Part shown: positions 47,501 to 54,921 of the stretch, piece after piece
How the letters are laid out: each line of letters begins with the position of its first letter
Numbering within the stretch: position 1 is the first letter of the stretch
Source: Phycisphaerae bacterium
GTDB lineage: Bacteria; Planctomycetota; Phycisphaerae; UBA1845; UTPLA1
Assembly: GCA_035275405.1 (NCBI GenBank)
Contig: DATEMU010000015.1
Coordinates: 248,001-312,000 of the forward strand
Reading direction: 5' to 3'
DNA length: 64,000 nt
Notes under the pieces: generated by a model
What the model saw: the letters and a program-made list of their open reading frames with translations, nothing else
The model's database searches: none
Told to the model about the DNA's origin: nothing
Translations under genes and position numbers: made by a program

Positions 47501-48085
47501 TCACCCGCGCAACACCGCCCCCGTGACGCTCCCATTGGCGACTCTTTTCTCAACCTGACGGCGCTGCGGATCCGAGACCGTTAGCCAGATCAGTTGACCG
47601 AGCGGGGAGAGCGCCGGCGGAGACTCCATGGAGGCCAGACCGTCGAGCATAAGTCGATCGGGAGCATGGCGCGCGAGGTCGGGCTCGCGCATCTCGTGCC
47701 AGGTCTGAATCGTCTGGTCAATGATATCGGAGTCGGGTCCTTCCCGGGCCTTGAGACAGGCGAACGTCAACAGCGCGGCCGTTTCCAGCCGGTAATCCGC
47801 GTGGTGGGCAACGCCAAAGGCCCGCGCCGCGAGCCGGGGCCGGCCCTCCTGCAAGTACGCGCAGCCGAGCAGGTACCAGGCGGGGGCGCTGAGGTCCAGA
47901 CCCTCGACGTACTTCCTAAAAACAGTGCGGCGCGCTTGCGGCGCGGTCTGTTGCCAGAGCTGCATCGCGTCCTGGTAGAGACGGCGGCGCCGCCGGGCGG
48001 TGCGGAGTCCGGCGACGAGCATCGAGACAAGGGCCGCAATTGCAAAGCCGGCGAACCACCCGGCGAACCACTTCCACATCACCAT
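47501..48085 (-). CDS. Membrane-anchored hypothetical protein with TPR-like helices
   Basis: The 194-residue product starts with a membrane helix (WFAGWFAGFAIAALVSMLVA) and a basic patch (RTARRRRRLYQD). Helical repeats resembling TPRs follow (SAPAWYLLGCAYLQEGRPRL, AARAFGVAHHADYRLETAAL). No catalytic motif is evident. The start is the ATG at 48085; another lies six bases later. It converges with the M24 peptidase gene and diverges from the rhodanese gene. Confidence 0.65.
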   Translation of the reverse strand: MVMWKWFAGWFAGFAIAALVSMLVAGLRTARRRRRLYQDAMQLWQQTAPQARRTVFRKYVEGLDLSAPAWYLLGCAYLQEGRPRLAARAFGVAHHADYRLETAALLTFACLKAREGPDSDIIDQTIQTWHEMREPDLARHAPDRLMLDGLASMESPPALSPLGQLIWLTVSDPQRRQVEKRVANGSVTGAVLRG

Positions 48086-48238
48086 CACCGCGCTTTTAGG
48101 GAGGAGGTGGGCAGGTGTCAAACGGAGTGCGCATCGATCCGCTGAGGCGGCCGGCGTCCAAACCTTGACGGTCGGGGCGCGGCCTTCCACAATTCGGCGG
48201 GGAGGACTTGGCCGGTACTCGGATCGGAGGTATCCACC

Positions 48239-48613
48239 ATGGCGAGACATGCACCGCGATTTTTGAAGCTCGTCGACGAGGCCAAGAAGGGCATTCGCGA
48301 AACGACGATCGAGGTGGTGAAACCGCGGCTGGATCGCGGGGACAAGTTTGTTCTGGTCGACGTCCGCGAAGAAAGCGAGTGGGCCGCTGGGCATCTGCCC
48401 AAGGCCGTCCACCTCGGCAAGGGCATCATCGAGCGGGATATCGAGCAGGCCATCCCCGATACCAACGCCGAGATCATCGTCTATTGCGGCGGCGGGTTTC
48501 GCTCCGCGCTCACGGCCGAGAGCCTGATGAAGATGGGCTATCAAAATGTCATCTCGATGGACGGCGGCTTTAAGGCCTGGCGCGAGGCGGGGTATCCCGT
48601 TGTGAAGGATTAG
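48239..48613 (+). CDS. Rhodanese-like sulfurtransferase
   Basis: The 124-residue single-domain rhodanese has FVLVDVREESEWAAGHLPKA, the active-site loop VYCGGGFRSA with the catalytic Cys, and the C-terminal DGGFKAWREAGYPVV. It would transfer sulfane sulfur to an acceptor. It is cytosolic, in contrast to the exported rhodanese lipoprotein at 53361. The upp gene follows after about 45 bp. Confidence 0.9.
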   Translation: MARHAPRFLKLVDEAKKGIRETTIEVVKPRLDRGDKFVLVDVREESEWAAGHLPKAVHLGKGIIERDIEQAIPDTNAEIIVYCGGGFRSALTAESLMKMGYQNVISMDGGFKAWREAGYPVVKD

Positions 48614-48659
48614 GCGGCGTGGGGAATTGCAAATCCATCGCGATGGGGCGAGACGGCCG

Positions 48660-49301
48660 ATGAGCGCACGCACCTGGCCCAATGTGACCGTCATCCGCCA
48701 TCCCGTCGTGCAGCAGGAGCTGACGGTCGCGCGGGACAAGCACACGGGCGTGGAACAATTCCGCCGACTGCTGGGGCAGATCGCGCGGCTGATGGCGTTT
48801 GAGATTACGCGCGACTATCCCACGGCGCCGCGGAAGATTGAGACGCCGATGGGGCCCTGCGAGGGGCAGGTGCTTGCGCGGGGGCTGACGCTGGTACCCA
48901 TCCTTCGCGCGGGATTGGGCATGGTCGAGGGGATTCTGGAACTGCTGCCCGCGGCGCGGGTGGGGCACTTGGGCATCTATCGGGAGAAGACGACGCTCAA
49001 ACCGGTCACGTACTACAAGAAGCTTCCGCCGGACATTGCGCAAACGGACGTCATCGTGATCGATCCGATGCTGGCGACGGCGGGCTCGTTGGCGGCGGCG
49101 ATTGATGTTATCAAGGAGACCGGTGCGGATCGCATAAAAGTGCTTTGCCTGGTCGCATCGCCGGAGGGGATCGACTTTCTCTGCAAGCAGCATCCGGATG
49201 TGGCGATTTTCACAGCCGCCGTGGACGATCATTTGAACGACCATGGCTATATCGTGCCGGGGCTGGGGGATGCGGGGGATCGGCTTTTCGGAACGGCGTA
49301 G
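48660..49301 (+). CDS. upp: Uracil phosphoribosyltransferase
   Basis: The 213-residue enzyme makes UMP from uracil and PRPP. Family signatures: VTVIRHPVVQQELTVARDKH, LVPILRAGLGMVEGILELLP, the PRPP loop VIVIDPMLATAGSLAAAID and the uracil-binding end DDHLNDHGYIVPGLGDAGDR. Length and order are standard. The ATG at 48660 aligns with the family N-terminus. Confidence 0.95.
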   Translation: MSARTWPNVTVIRHPVVQQELTVARDKHTGVEQFRRLLGQIARLMAFEITRDYPTAPRKIETPMGPCEGQVLARGLTLVPILRAGLGMVEGILELLPAARVGHLGIYREKTTLKPVTYYKKLPPDIAQTDVIVIDPMLATAGSLAAAIDVIKETGADRIKVLCLVASPEGIDFLCKQHPDVAIFTAAVDDHLNDHGYIVPGLGDAGDRLFGTA

Positions 49302-49391
49302 CGTCCGGCGTCTCGGCGGACGTCTAATGCTGAGTTGTCTGCGATCAAAAACCCGCGCCCATGGCAATGCGATCGCGCCGCGGTCCTCTTC

Positions 49392-49410
49392 GGCCCCCGG
49401 GACGGGGGCC
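49392..49410. repeat. GNGAC-loop palindrome, copy 1
   Basis: GGCCCCC and GGGGGCC enclose GGGAC and are followed by GCTACC, between upp and the dioxygenase gene. A second copy of the same design is at 57183-57201. Confidence 0.7.
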
Positions 49411-49511
49411 GCTACCGCCGGTCGCCCTTCCTCTCCTAAGCAGCCGATAAATCCATAGGACCGGTCCTTCGACTTCGCAGGCTTAGAGTCTGTGGCACAA
49501 GGGGTACGATC

Positions 49512-50630
49512 ATGGGTAAAGCGACACTGGGCATCGAACGATTGCATAGTCTCGAGATCTCCGTCTTTGATTCCGCGCCGTGGGTGGCGCACTTGACGGA
49601 CGGGTTCGGGTTTCAGCATCTGGCCAAAAGCACCGGCGCGGCGGAAGAGGCGGGCGGGACGCGGCGGAGCTGGCTGCGCTGCGGGGACGTCGGCGTCTTC
49701 CTGAACGAGCCGGCCTATCCGGGCTCGCCGGTGCGGCGGTATCTTGAGCGGCATCCCGAGGGCATCGCGCGGGTGAACTTCCTCGTGCAGGACATCGAGG
49801 CGACCGAGGCGCAGCTTCTGGAGCGGAACGCCGCGGCCACGGATTTCATTCGCAGCGAGGATACGCCGGCTGGCCCGTGGCGGACGCTGGCGATCGCGAC
49901 GCCGCTCGGCGATGTCGAGTTTGCGTTCATCCAGACGCCGGACGCGGCGGATGCGCTGCCGCCGGGGATGGAGCGCCTGGACACGCTCGACGCGGCCTAC
50001 AACCCGCTGGGGTTGGCGGGCATCGATCACCTGACCGCCAACGCGCGGACGCTTATGCCGATGCTGGCGTTCTACGAGCATGTCATGGGCTTTTCGCGAT
50101 GCTGGAACGTGCAGTTTCACACCGAAGACTTCCGGCCGGGCGTGGGGAGCGGTCTGAAGGCGGTGGCGATGGAGGATGCGGCGAGCGGGATTCGGATGGT
50201 CACGAACGAGCCGCTGCGACCGCGGTTCGCGGAGTCGCAGGTGCAATTGCACGTCGATACGAACCGCGGGCCGGGGATACAGCACGTCGCGCTCGCCGTG
50301 GCCGATATGTCGAAGGCGACGGGGCATTGCCGGTCGAATGGCGTCTCGTTCATGCCGACACCCAAGGCGTACTATCAGGCGCTGCCCGGACGATTGGGCG
50401 CGCAGGGCGTGCCGAGTTTGTCGCTGAGCATAGAGGAGATCGAGCGGCTGGGCGTCCTCGTGGATGGGGACAAGAGCGGGTATCTCCTGCAAGCGTTCTG
50501 CCAGGACCAGGCGGTGCAGTTCCGCCGACCCAACGCGGGGCCGATCTTCTTCGAACTCGTCCAGCGGTGCGGCAGCCAGCGATTCGGCGAGGGCAACTTC
50601 CGGGCGCTGTTCGAGGCGATGCAGCGGTAG
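49512..50630 (+). CDS. hpd: 4-Hydroxyphenylpyruvate dioxygenase
   Basis: The 372-residue iron enzyme makes homogentisate from 4-hydroxyphenylpyruvate in tyrosine breakdown. The two-domain vicinal-oxygen-chelate fold has iron ligands H173 (GIDHLTAN), H258 (GIQHVALAV) and E348 (IFFELVQRCG). C-terminal FGEGNFRALFEAMQR is typical of the family. The hydroxymandelate synthase branch is the alternative but is rare. It is the natural follow-up to the phenylalanine hydroxylase at 16191. Confidence 0.9.
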   Translation: MGKATLGIERLHSLEISVFDSAPWVAHLTDGFGFQHLAKSTGAAEEAGGTRRSWLRCGDVGVFLNEPAYPGSPVRRYLERHPEGIARVNFLVQDIEATEAQLLERNAAATDFIRSEDTPAGPWRTLAIATPLGDVEFAFIQTPDAADALPPGMERLDTLDAAYNPLGLAGIDHLTANARTLMPMLAFYEHVMGFSRCWNVQFHTEDFRPGVGSGLKAVAMEDAASGIRMVTNEPLRPRFAESQVQLHVDTNRGPGIQHVALAVADMSKATGHCRSNGVSFMPTPKAYYQALPGRLGAQGVPSLSLSIEEIERLGVLVDGDKSGYLLQAFCQDQAVQFRRPNAGPIFFELVQRCGSQRFGEGNFRALFEAMQR

Positions 50631-50655
50631 GGGAATGCAGGAAACGAAAGTCGTT

Positions 50656-50691
50656 CACCACAGAGGCACCGAGGACACAGAGGTTTTTTTT
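50656..50691. repeat. CCACAGAGG-type unit ending in T8
   Basis: The unit repeats CACAGAGG, CACCGAGG and CACAGAGG at about 9-bp spacing and ends in eight T. Confidence 0.8.
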
Positions 50692-50730
50692 GTTGGTGGA
50701 ACAAGGCGGAACGGGCCGGAACGGATAGAG

Positions 50731-50758
50731 GCTTGAGACCTGAGGCCTGAGGCTTGAG
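50731..50758. repeat. Heptamer array, reverse of the metH unit
   Basis: Four heptamers, GCTTGAG, ACCTGAG, GCCTGAG and GCTTGAG, lie in tandem. GCTTGAG is the exact reverse complement of the metH heptamer CTCAAGC. Confidence 0.92.
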
Positions 50759-50783
50759 GTGGGGAACGCGGAAGAAGCAACGT

Positions 50784-50819
50784 AACCACAGATGAACGCA
50801 GATGGACGCAGATTTTTTT
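50784..50819. repeat. CCACAGATG-type unit ending in T7
   Basis: AACCACAGATG, AACGCAGATGG and ACGCAGA follow one another and end in seven T. Confidence 0.8.
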
Positions 50820-50852
50820 GGGCCGAAATCGAGCGAGAACGAGCGAAATCGA

Positions 50853-50888
50853 TCCACAGATGACGCCGATCGACGCAGATATTTTTTT
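50853..50888. repeat. CCACAGATG-type unit, second copy, ending in T7
   Basis: TCCACAGATG, ACGCCGATCG and ACGCAGAT follow one another, then A and seven T. It is a diverged copy of the unit at 50784. Confidence 0.8.
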
Positions 50889-51017
50889 GGCCGGAAAAAG
50901 CCGAACAAAGGTGAAATAGGCCGACAAGGCACGATGGCGCGGAGGCACACAGGGCCGGACTACCAAACGACGTTTCGGATTGATCGCAGTTCATGGCGGG
51001 GAAACTCCGGGGCGGTG

Positions 51018-51045
51018 AGCCTTCAGCCATAAGCCGTAAGCCATA
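51018..51045. repeat. Heptamer array AGCCNTA type
   Basis: AGCCTTC, AGCCATA, AGCCGTA and AGCCATA are in tandem, again four units. Confidence 0.88.
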
Positions 51046-51179
51046 AGCTCGACGACAATGGCGGCTGCGCCGCTTTTTTCTGTTCCTGCCCTCTATACTT
51101 GCTTCGCGCTCCCTGTGAAAAGAGGCACGAAGTCACTGAGGCACATAGGCACGGAGGGGCGAACGGAGTCAAGAGAACA

Positions 51180-51207
51180 GGGGTCAGGGGTCAGGGGCTT
51201 GGGAATG
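51180..51207. repeat. Heptamer array GGGGTCA type
   Basis: GGGGTCA, GGGGTCA, GGGGCTT and GGGAATG are in tandem; looser copies (GGGGAAG, GGAGCAG) follow. Confidence 0.75.
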
Positions 51208-51459
51208 ATGAGCAGGGGAAGGGAGCAGGAGAGCAGGTGACCGTGGGGGAGGGTGGTGTTGGTCGGGGCGGGTGAGAAGGCCCTGAAGGATTGGCCTGAT
51301 TGCCTGCCCCCACCACCAAGGCGAGGTCTTGCTGACACGGCGGGTTCACCACCCACTGCGGCGGGTAGACTCTGGATCTTCGACCCGCCCAGGTCGCCCA
51401 GGCGACTCGACCAGGCGAGCGGATCTGCGACTTCGACGTGGCGGGAGGCCCCCTAGAAT

Positions 51460-51517
51460 GCCCTCCCTACATTTTCAAAGACTCTTTGGGCAGTGTTTGA
51501 TTTTTCCTAGGGAGGGC
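51460..51517. repeat. Inverted repeat with 38-nt spacer
   Basis: GCCCTCCCTA (51460-51469) and TAGGGAGGGC (51508-51517) are perfectly complementary. They could be arms of a long hairpin or ends of a very small mobile element. Confidence 0.5.
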
Positions 51518-51579
51518 AATGCTTTGTCCTAAGACTCCGAATAGTGTCGGCCCCGCATGCACACCTACACATCCTTTTG

Positions 51580-51588
51580 TGATATGAT
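51580..51588 (+). promoter_or_regulatory. Extended -10 candidate for the HAF-repeat gene
   Basis: TGATATGAT fits the extended -10 pattern TGnTATNAT about 70 bp before the ATG at 51657. No -35 is visible. Confidence 0.3.
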
Positions 51589-51656
51589 GCAAACAAATCC
51601 GCGAGCCTCCCACTCAGGTGTGCGCCGCGGGTTTCCTACGACGAGGGGGAGCCTTA

Positions 51657-52886
51657 ATGCCGCGTGCTTTTTTCAGGACAACCGTGAATCACCAGCTATT
51701 GGTCCCCGAGTCCAGAGATGACGGCCCATCGTCCCCCCATGATTCGCGGTGCTTCTTCCAAATTCTCATCGCGCTTGTCCAAACGTCATTCCCCGCACCC
51801 GCCCGCGCCGACGCTGATCCGCCCTCTTTCATGGGCCTGGGCCATCTTCCCGGTAGCACCGTCAGCGTTGCAAACGCCTTGTCGGCGGATGGTTCAGCGG
51901 TGGTTGGATACAGTTATTCGCCCGGGCTATACCAGGGGTTCCGATGGACCCGCTCAAGTGGCATGACTCCCCTTGGATTTCTTCCCGGAAGTATATTGAC
52001 TATTCCTTATGGCGTGTCCGCCGACGGTTCCGTCATCGCAGGATCGGCTAACTCTTCGTATTCCACCAACGAGGCGTTTCGTTGGACTCAAGCGAGTGGA
52101 ATCTCTGGATTGGGACAGTCCGCCGGCGCCTATCTTAGCGGTGCCAGAGGAGTCTCGGCGGATGGCTCTGTTGTCGTCGGCTGGTACGTGAATGACTCGG
52201 ACCAAGATCAGCCGTTCCGATGGACACAGGAAGATGGCATGATCGGTTTGGGCCAGCTACCTGGAGGATATTCAAGCGCCGCCGGTGGCGTGTCTGCCGA
52301 TGGTTCGCTGATCGCAGGCTGCGGCTACAACATGCTCGGGCAGCAAGAGGCATTCCGTTGGACAGAGAAGGAAGGGATGGTGGGCATTGGGTTTCTGCCT
52401 GACGGCAGCTCGTTCAGCTGCGCACAGAGTGTCTCCGCTGATGGTTCGGTCATCGTGGGTCTTAGCGGTCAATCTCCCTGGGTAAATGATCAGGCATTCC
52501 GCTGGACTGAATCAGATGGAATGGTCGGCTTGGGCTATCTGCCGGGCGGAAATGACAGCCAAGCCACGTCCGTCTCCGCCGACGGCTCTGTCATTGTCGG
52601 ATACGGCAATAGTCCGCTCGGTTTGCGTGCCTTCTTGTGGACTCAGGCAGATGGCCTGAGACCGCTGGCGGATGTCCTGGGAAACGATTTTGGCATGGAT
52701 ATTTCCGGGTGGACTCTCCAAATTGCGAGCGGAATCTCGGCAGACGGATCGACGATCACGGGCTATGGTCTAAACCCAACGGGTGCTACTGAGGCTTGGA
52801 TCGCCCACATTCCGGAACCGAGTACATTAGCCTTGTTTTCTGCGTGTTTGCCTTTGGCTACGCGATCGAGGCGGCGGCGGGGCTGA
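51657..52886 (+). CDS. Exported HAF-repeat protein with PEP-CTERM anchor
   Basis: The 409-residue protein is built of about seven HAF repeats, each with a core like FRWTxxxGMxxLGxLPGG followed by VSADGSVIVG. The last 25 residues (IPEPSTLALFSACLPLATRS then RRRRG) are a PEP-CTERM sorting signal: PEP motif, hydrophobic helix and Arg cluster, to be cut by an exosortase and attached to the outer surface. GGGGGAG lies seven bases before the ATG. The N-terminal signal is long and atypical. No exosortase gene is in the window. Confidence 0.88.
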   Translation: MPRAFFRTTVNHQLLVPESRDDGPSSPHDSRCFFQILIALVQTSFPAPARADADPPSFMGLGHLPGSTVSVANALSADGSAVVGYSYSPGLYQGFRWTRSSGMTPLGFLPGSILTIPYGVSADGSVIAGSANSSYSTNEAFRWTQASGISGLGQSAGAYLSGARGVSADGSVVVGWYVNDSDQDQPFRWTQEDGMIGLGQLPGGYSSAAGGVSADGSLIAGCGYNMLGQQEAFRWTEKEGMVGIGFLPDGSSFSCAQSVSADGSVIVGLSGQSPWVNDQAFRWTESDGMVGLGYLPGGNDSQATSVSADGSVIVGYGNSPLGLRAFLWTQADGLRPLADVLGNDFGMDISGWTLQIASGISADGSTITGYGLNPTGATEAWIAHIPEPSTLALFSACLPLATRSRRRRG

Positions 52887-52935
52887 GTATCATGTTTCTG
52901 AGGGCGGGGCCAGCTGTGGTAGCATTCCAGCCGCG

Positions 52936-53139
52936 ATGTTGTCACAAAAACAGATAAACTGCCCCAACCCGAACTGTGGTTATCGCGGGCCCGCCAAGCT
53001 CGTTCCGCCCCGCAACCGATTCGAGTCGATCTTGTGGTTCCTCTGGCACATTATCCCGCATTCTCTCTACCTCATGCTGGCAGGCAACTACGAATACCAT
53101 TGTCCTCGGTGCGGCGCGCGTACCGACAAGCGTGAATAA
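52936..53139 (+). CDS. Small zinc-ribbon protein
   Basis: The 67-residue product has two half zinc sites, CPNPNCGYRG near the start and YHCPRCGARTDKRE at the end, around a hydrophobic stretch (SILWFLWHIIPHSLYLMLAG). It resembles the ribbon modules of larger membrane proteins in this window. Function is unknown. Position 50 bp after the PEP-CTERM gene on the same strand may allow co-transcription. Confidence 0.6.
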   Translation: MLSQKQINCPNPNCGYRGPAKLVPPRNRFESILWFLWHIIPHSLYLMLAGNYEYHCPRCGARTDKRE

Positions 53140-53259
53140 TTCAAACTGTACCAATACCGAAGGCAGTCACCCAGGCGACTAAGCTGCGGCACATAAGACA
53201 GCATCGCGGGGAGGGCAGGTTTGGAGGGCTTGTAACCCGTATCGCGACAGAGCGTAATT

Positions 53260-53276
53260 CGACCCCTATGGGGTCG
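53260..53276. repeat. Palindromic hairpin
   Basis: CGACCCC and GGGGTCG enclose TAT. Confidence 0.5.
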
Positions 53277-53299
53277 GGATGGCAAGCGCGGGCTGCGGT

Positions 53300-53327
53300 C
53301 CAGTGGCGGCGCTGCGCTTACCACTGG
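53300..53327. repeat. Palindromic hairpin with 14-nt loop
   Basis: CCAGTGG and CCACTGG enclose a GC-rich loop and are followed by CTACTAA. It is one of several REP-like hairpins near the transposase. Confidence 0.55.
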
Positions 53328-53360
53328 CTACTAACGGTCATCCCTTCGGGCTGGTCATTA

Positions 53361-53804
53361 TCACGACTCGGACACGAGACCGTAGCCCGCCTGCTTCCAG
53401 GCGGCGACGCCGCCGTTCAGGATCTTGACGTTGATGAAACCTTTGCCCCGATATTCGGCTGCCCGACGGGCAGCGCTGGCGTCCTTCGGTCAGGCACAAT
53501 AGAAGATGATCTCGCTCTCCTTCGCCAGCGAGGACTCACGGGCCTGCAACTGGTCGAGCGAGAGCGCGCCTTGCAGGTGGTTCTTGTGGAACTTTTCCGG
53601 CTTGTCGTAAGCGCACACCAGGAGGGCAGCGCCCGAATCGATCCGGGGCTTGGCATCCTGCGGGTCGATCCTTGCGATCGCGGTTTGGGGGCCTGCCGCC
53701 TTATGACCGTCGGGTCCTTCTGTGCGAACGTCCCCCTCTTTTGCCGCACAGCTCGCCAGGGAGATGAGAAGTATGACCGCCAGGGATGATCGAAGGCTGT
53801 TCAT
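53361..53804 (-). CDS. Rhodanese-domain lipoprotein, probable selenoprotein (in-frame UGA)
   Basis: The frame starts at MNSLRSSLAVILLISLASCA, a lipoprotein signal with a perfect lipobox (LASC), and ends at 53361 if one UGA (53492-53490) is read through; total 147 codons. The rhodanese domain is continuous across the UGA: IDSGAALLVCAYDKPEKFHK and HLQGALSLDQLQ before it, INVKILNGGVAAWKQAGYG after it. The UGA falls in FYCAUPKDASAAR, where related rhodanese domains have Y-C-x-C-P, so U would replace a loop Cys and form a C-x-U pair. A 7-bp hairpin with a G-first loop lies 22 nt downstream, as expected of a bacterial SECIS. A nonsense mutation is the alternative. Confidence 0.7.
53458..53474 (-). 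promoter_or_regulatory. Candidate bacterial SECIS hairpin
   Basis: On the minus strand GCTGCCC, loop GTC and GGGCAGC form a perfect stem-loop. Its loop begins 22 nt after the UGA at 53490, with G as first loop base, as SelB-bound SECIS elements usually have. Confidence 0.55.
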
Positions 53805-53931
53805 GAAATTCTCCTTGTGCGTCGAGGCTATAGAGACCGGTTCGTCCGGTCAGCACTACCAGAAAGCGCTATCAGAAAGTCTCGGCTCGACATCACAATA
53901 GTAGCTCTTGGGCGGGCGGTTTACCAGGCTT

Positions 53932-54105
53932 CCAGGGATTGAAACCCCTGGCAACCATCTCTCCAGGCGTTGAAACGCCTGGCAATTCCGGCGCGCCGGA
54001 ACGCCCTCCGGGCGACGAAGCCTTGGTGGCAAGAATCCCCCGGTCATTGAGGCAAAAACCCTCCGGTTATGGAGGCAATAACCCCCCGGTCATTGACCGG
54101 GGGCT
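53932..54105. repeat. Array of REP-like hairpins left of the transposase
   Basis: Successive hairpins occur: CCAGGG/CCCTGG around 53932, CCAGGCGTT/AACGCCTGG around 53963, TCCGGCGCGCCGGA around 53987, and two incomplete copies followed by the perfect palindrome with arms CCCCCGGTCA and TGACCGGGGG. Most are followed by GGCAA. The last unit (54069-54105) ends at the transposase stop codon. Confidence 0.8.
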
Positions 54106-54668
54106 CAAAGGGGTTGCGCGCGGGCAAACGGAACGATGAAATCCCACGGCTTGGCGGGAAGCCCTAATTCGAGATTGTGGCGTTCGACGTAATCAATCCT
54201 GTTGCGCACTGCCGCCCGATCAAAACAAAAGCGCTTGTCGTATCCGTCGGTCCAGATAGGGCGGCCGACGCAGAGGCCATAGCGCGCCGCATCCTTGGCG
54301 CATTTTACGATGTCGGGGATGGGGTGGTCCGTGGGCCCCATCACGACGTGGCAGTGCCAGGATTGCACGGTGAGGGCGAGAAGAGCAACGTTCTTTCTTT
54401 GTCGCAACGAGTCTCCGATGCAACGTCCCACGGATAGGAACTGCGACTCGGCGAATAGAAATGGCTTGTGCTGCGAACGGTGCCGATCGGCGGTTTCGAG
54501 TTCCGGATCGGGTGGGAGCGTTTTTCCGTTTTCGACCCAACCGCGCTGATCGCCGCGAAGCCACGTACCATAGGTCGTCAGCGTGATCATCGTGGCGAGG
54601 ATTTGATCCATGGCGAGCGTGATGCTAGGCGCTTGAATTGAGTCCGTCCAATGCGGCAGAATCTGCAT
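54105..54668 (-). CDS. REP-associated tyrosine transposase (Y1, IS200-like)
   Basis: The 187-residue protein is a single-domain HUH nuclease. The HUH pair is WHCHVVMG (H-x-H), preceded by LLALTVQSWHCHVV in a strand, and a Tyr in RIDYVERHNLELGL is the likely nucleophile. YGTWLRGDQRGWVENG near the start is typical of RAYT proteins. No accessory orf of IS605 is present. It is bounded by 37-bp direct repeats (54069-54105 and 54687-54723) that contain a palindrome, so it is probably the housed transposase that spreads these REP elements. Confidence 0.85.
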   Translation of the reverse strand: MQILPHWTDSIQAPSITLAMDQILATMITLTTYGTWLRGDQRGWVENGKTLPPDPELETADRHRSQHKPFLFAESQFLSVGRCIGDSLRQRKNVALLALTVQSWHCHVVMGPTDHPIPDIVKCAKDAARYGLCVGRPIWTDGYDKRFCFDRAAVRNRIDYVERHNLELGLPAKPWDFIVPFARAQPL

Positions 54669-54686
54669 CTGCTTTGCCCCCCGGTC

Positions 54687-54723
54687 ATGGAGGCAATAAC
54701 CCCCCGGTCATTGACCAGGGGCT
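54687..54723. repeat. Right direct repeat of the REP-transposase unit
   Basis: This 37-bp stretch matches 54069-54105 at 36 positions; the single change (A for G) breaks one pair of the palindrome. Confidence 0.9.
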
Positions 54724-54746
54724 AAATAAGCGTGGGCGCAAGAAAT

Positions 54747-54776
54747 AGCCCACGGAGTATGAATCATCCGTGGGCT
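54747..54776. repeat. Palindromic hairpin, 10-bp arms
   Basis: AGCCCACGGA and TCCGTGGGCT enclose a 10-nt loop just outside the right direct repeat. Confidence 0.7.
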
Positions 54777-54921
54777 TGCGCGTCCATCAGAGGGCCGCGT
54801 TCTCTACTTCCGGCGTATTTCTTTTTACGGCAGGTCCCGCCTGGGCGGATCTTCGACACGAAGACTCGACGCTGCCCTACAGGGGACGGGCAGGGACGCC
54901 CGCCCCACTGTGTGCCGCCCG

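Larger units (their letters stand above)
50631..51656. other. 1-kb gene-free repeat patch
   Basis: No convincing coding frame is present. The stretch holds several kinds of short repeats, listed separately: three poly-T-ended units of the CCACAGA(G/T) type, three heptamer arrays, a fourth CACGAAG-type unit near 51121-51160, a widely spaced inverted repeat (51460-51517), and a possible extended -10 promoter for the HAF-repeat gene. Confidence 0.8.

Noticed and set aside
48570-50492. A 640-codon open frame on the minus strand opposite upp and hpd
   Set aside because: It is Arg/Pro-rich without domains and lies opposite two well-recognised enzymes; it is an antisense artefact of GC-rich codon use.
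50656-50888. CRISPR or small RNA cluster
   Set aside because: Units vary in sequence and spacing and lack regular spacers; no promoter-terminator pairs are convincing.
50640-51050. Short frames inside the repeat patch as genes
   Set aside because: Their translations are periodic products of the repeats and have no start signals.
53490-53804. Simple pseudogene call for the rhodanese lipoprotein
   Set aside because: There is only one stop, it is UGA, it falls at a Cys position, and a hairpin follows at SECIS distance; the remaining sequence is intact. The pseudogene option is kept as the alternative.
53932-54105. CRISPR array
   Set aside because: The repeats are palindromes of unequal length with no constant spacers and no cas genes; they fit REP elements.
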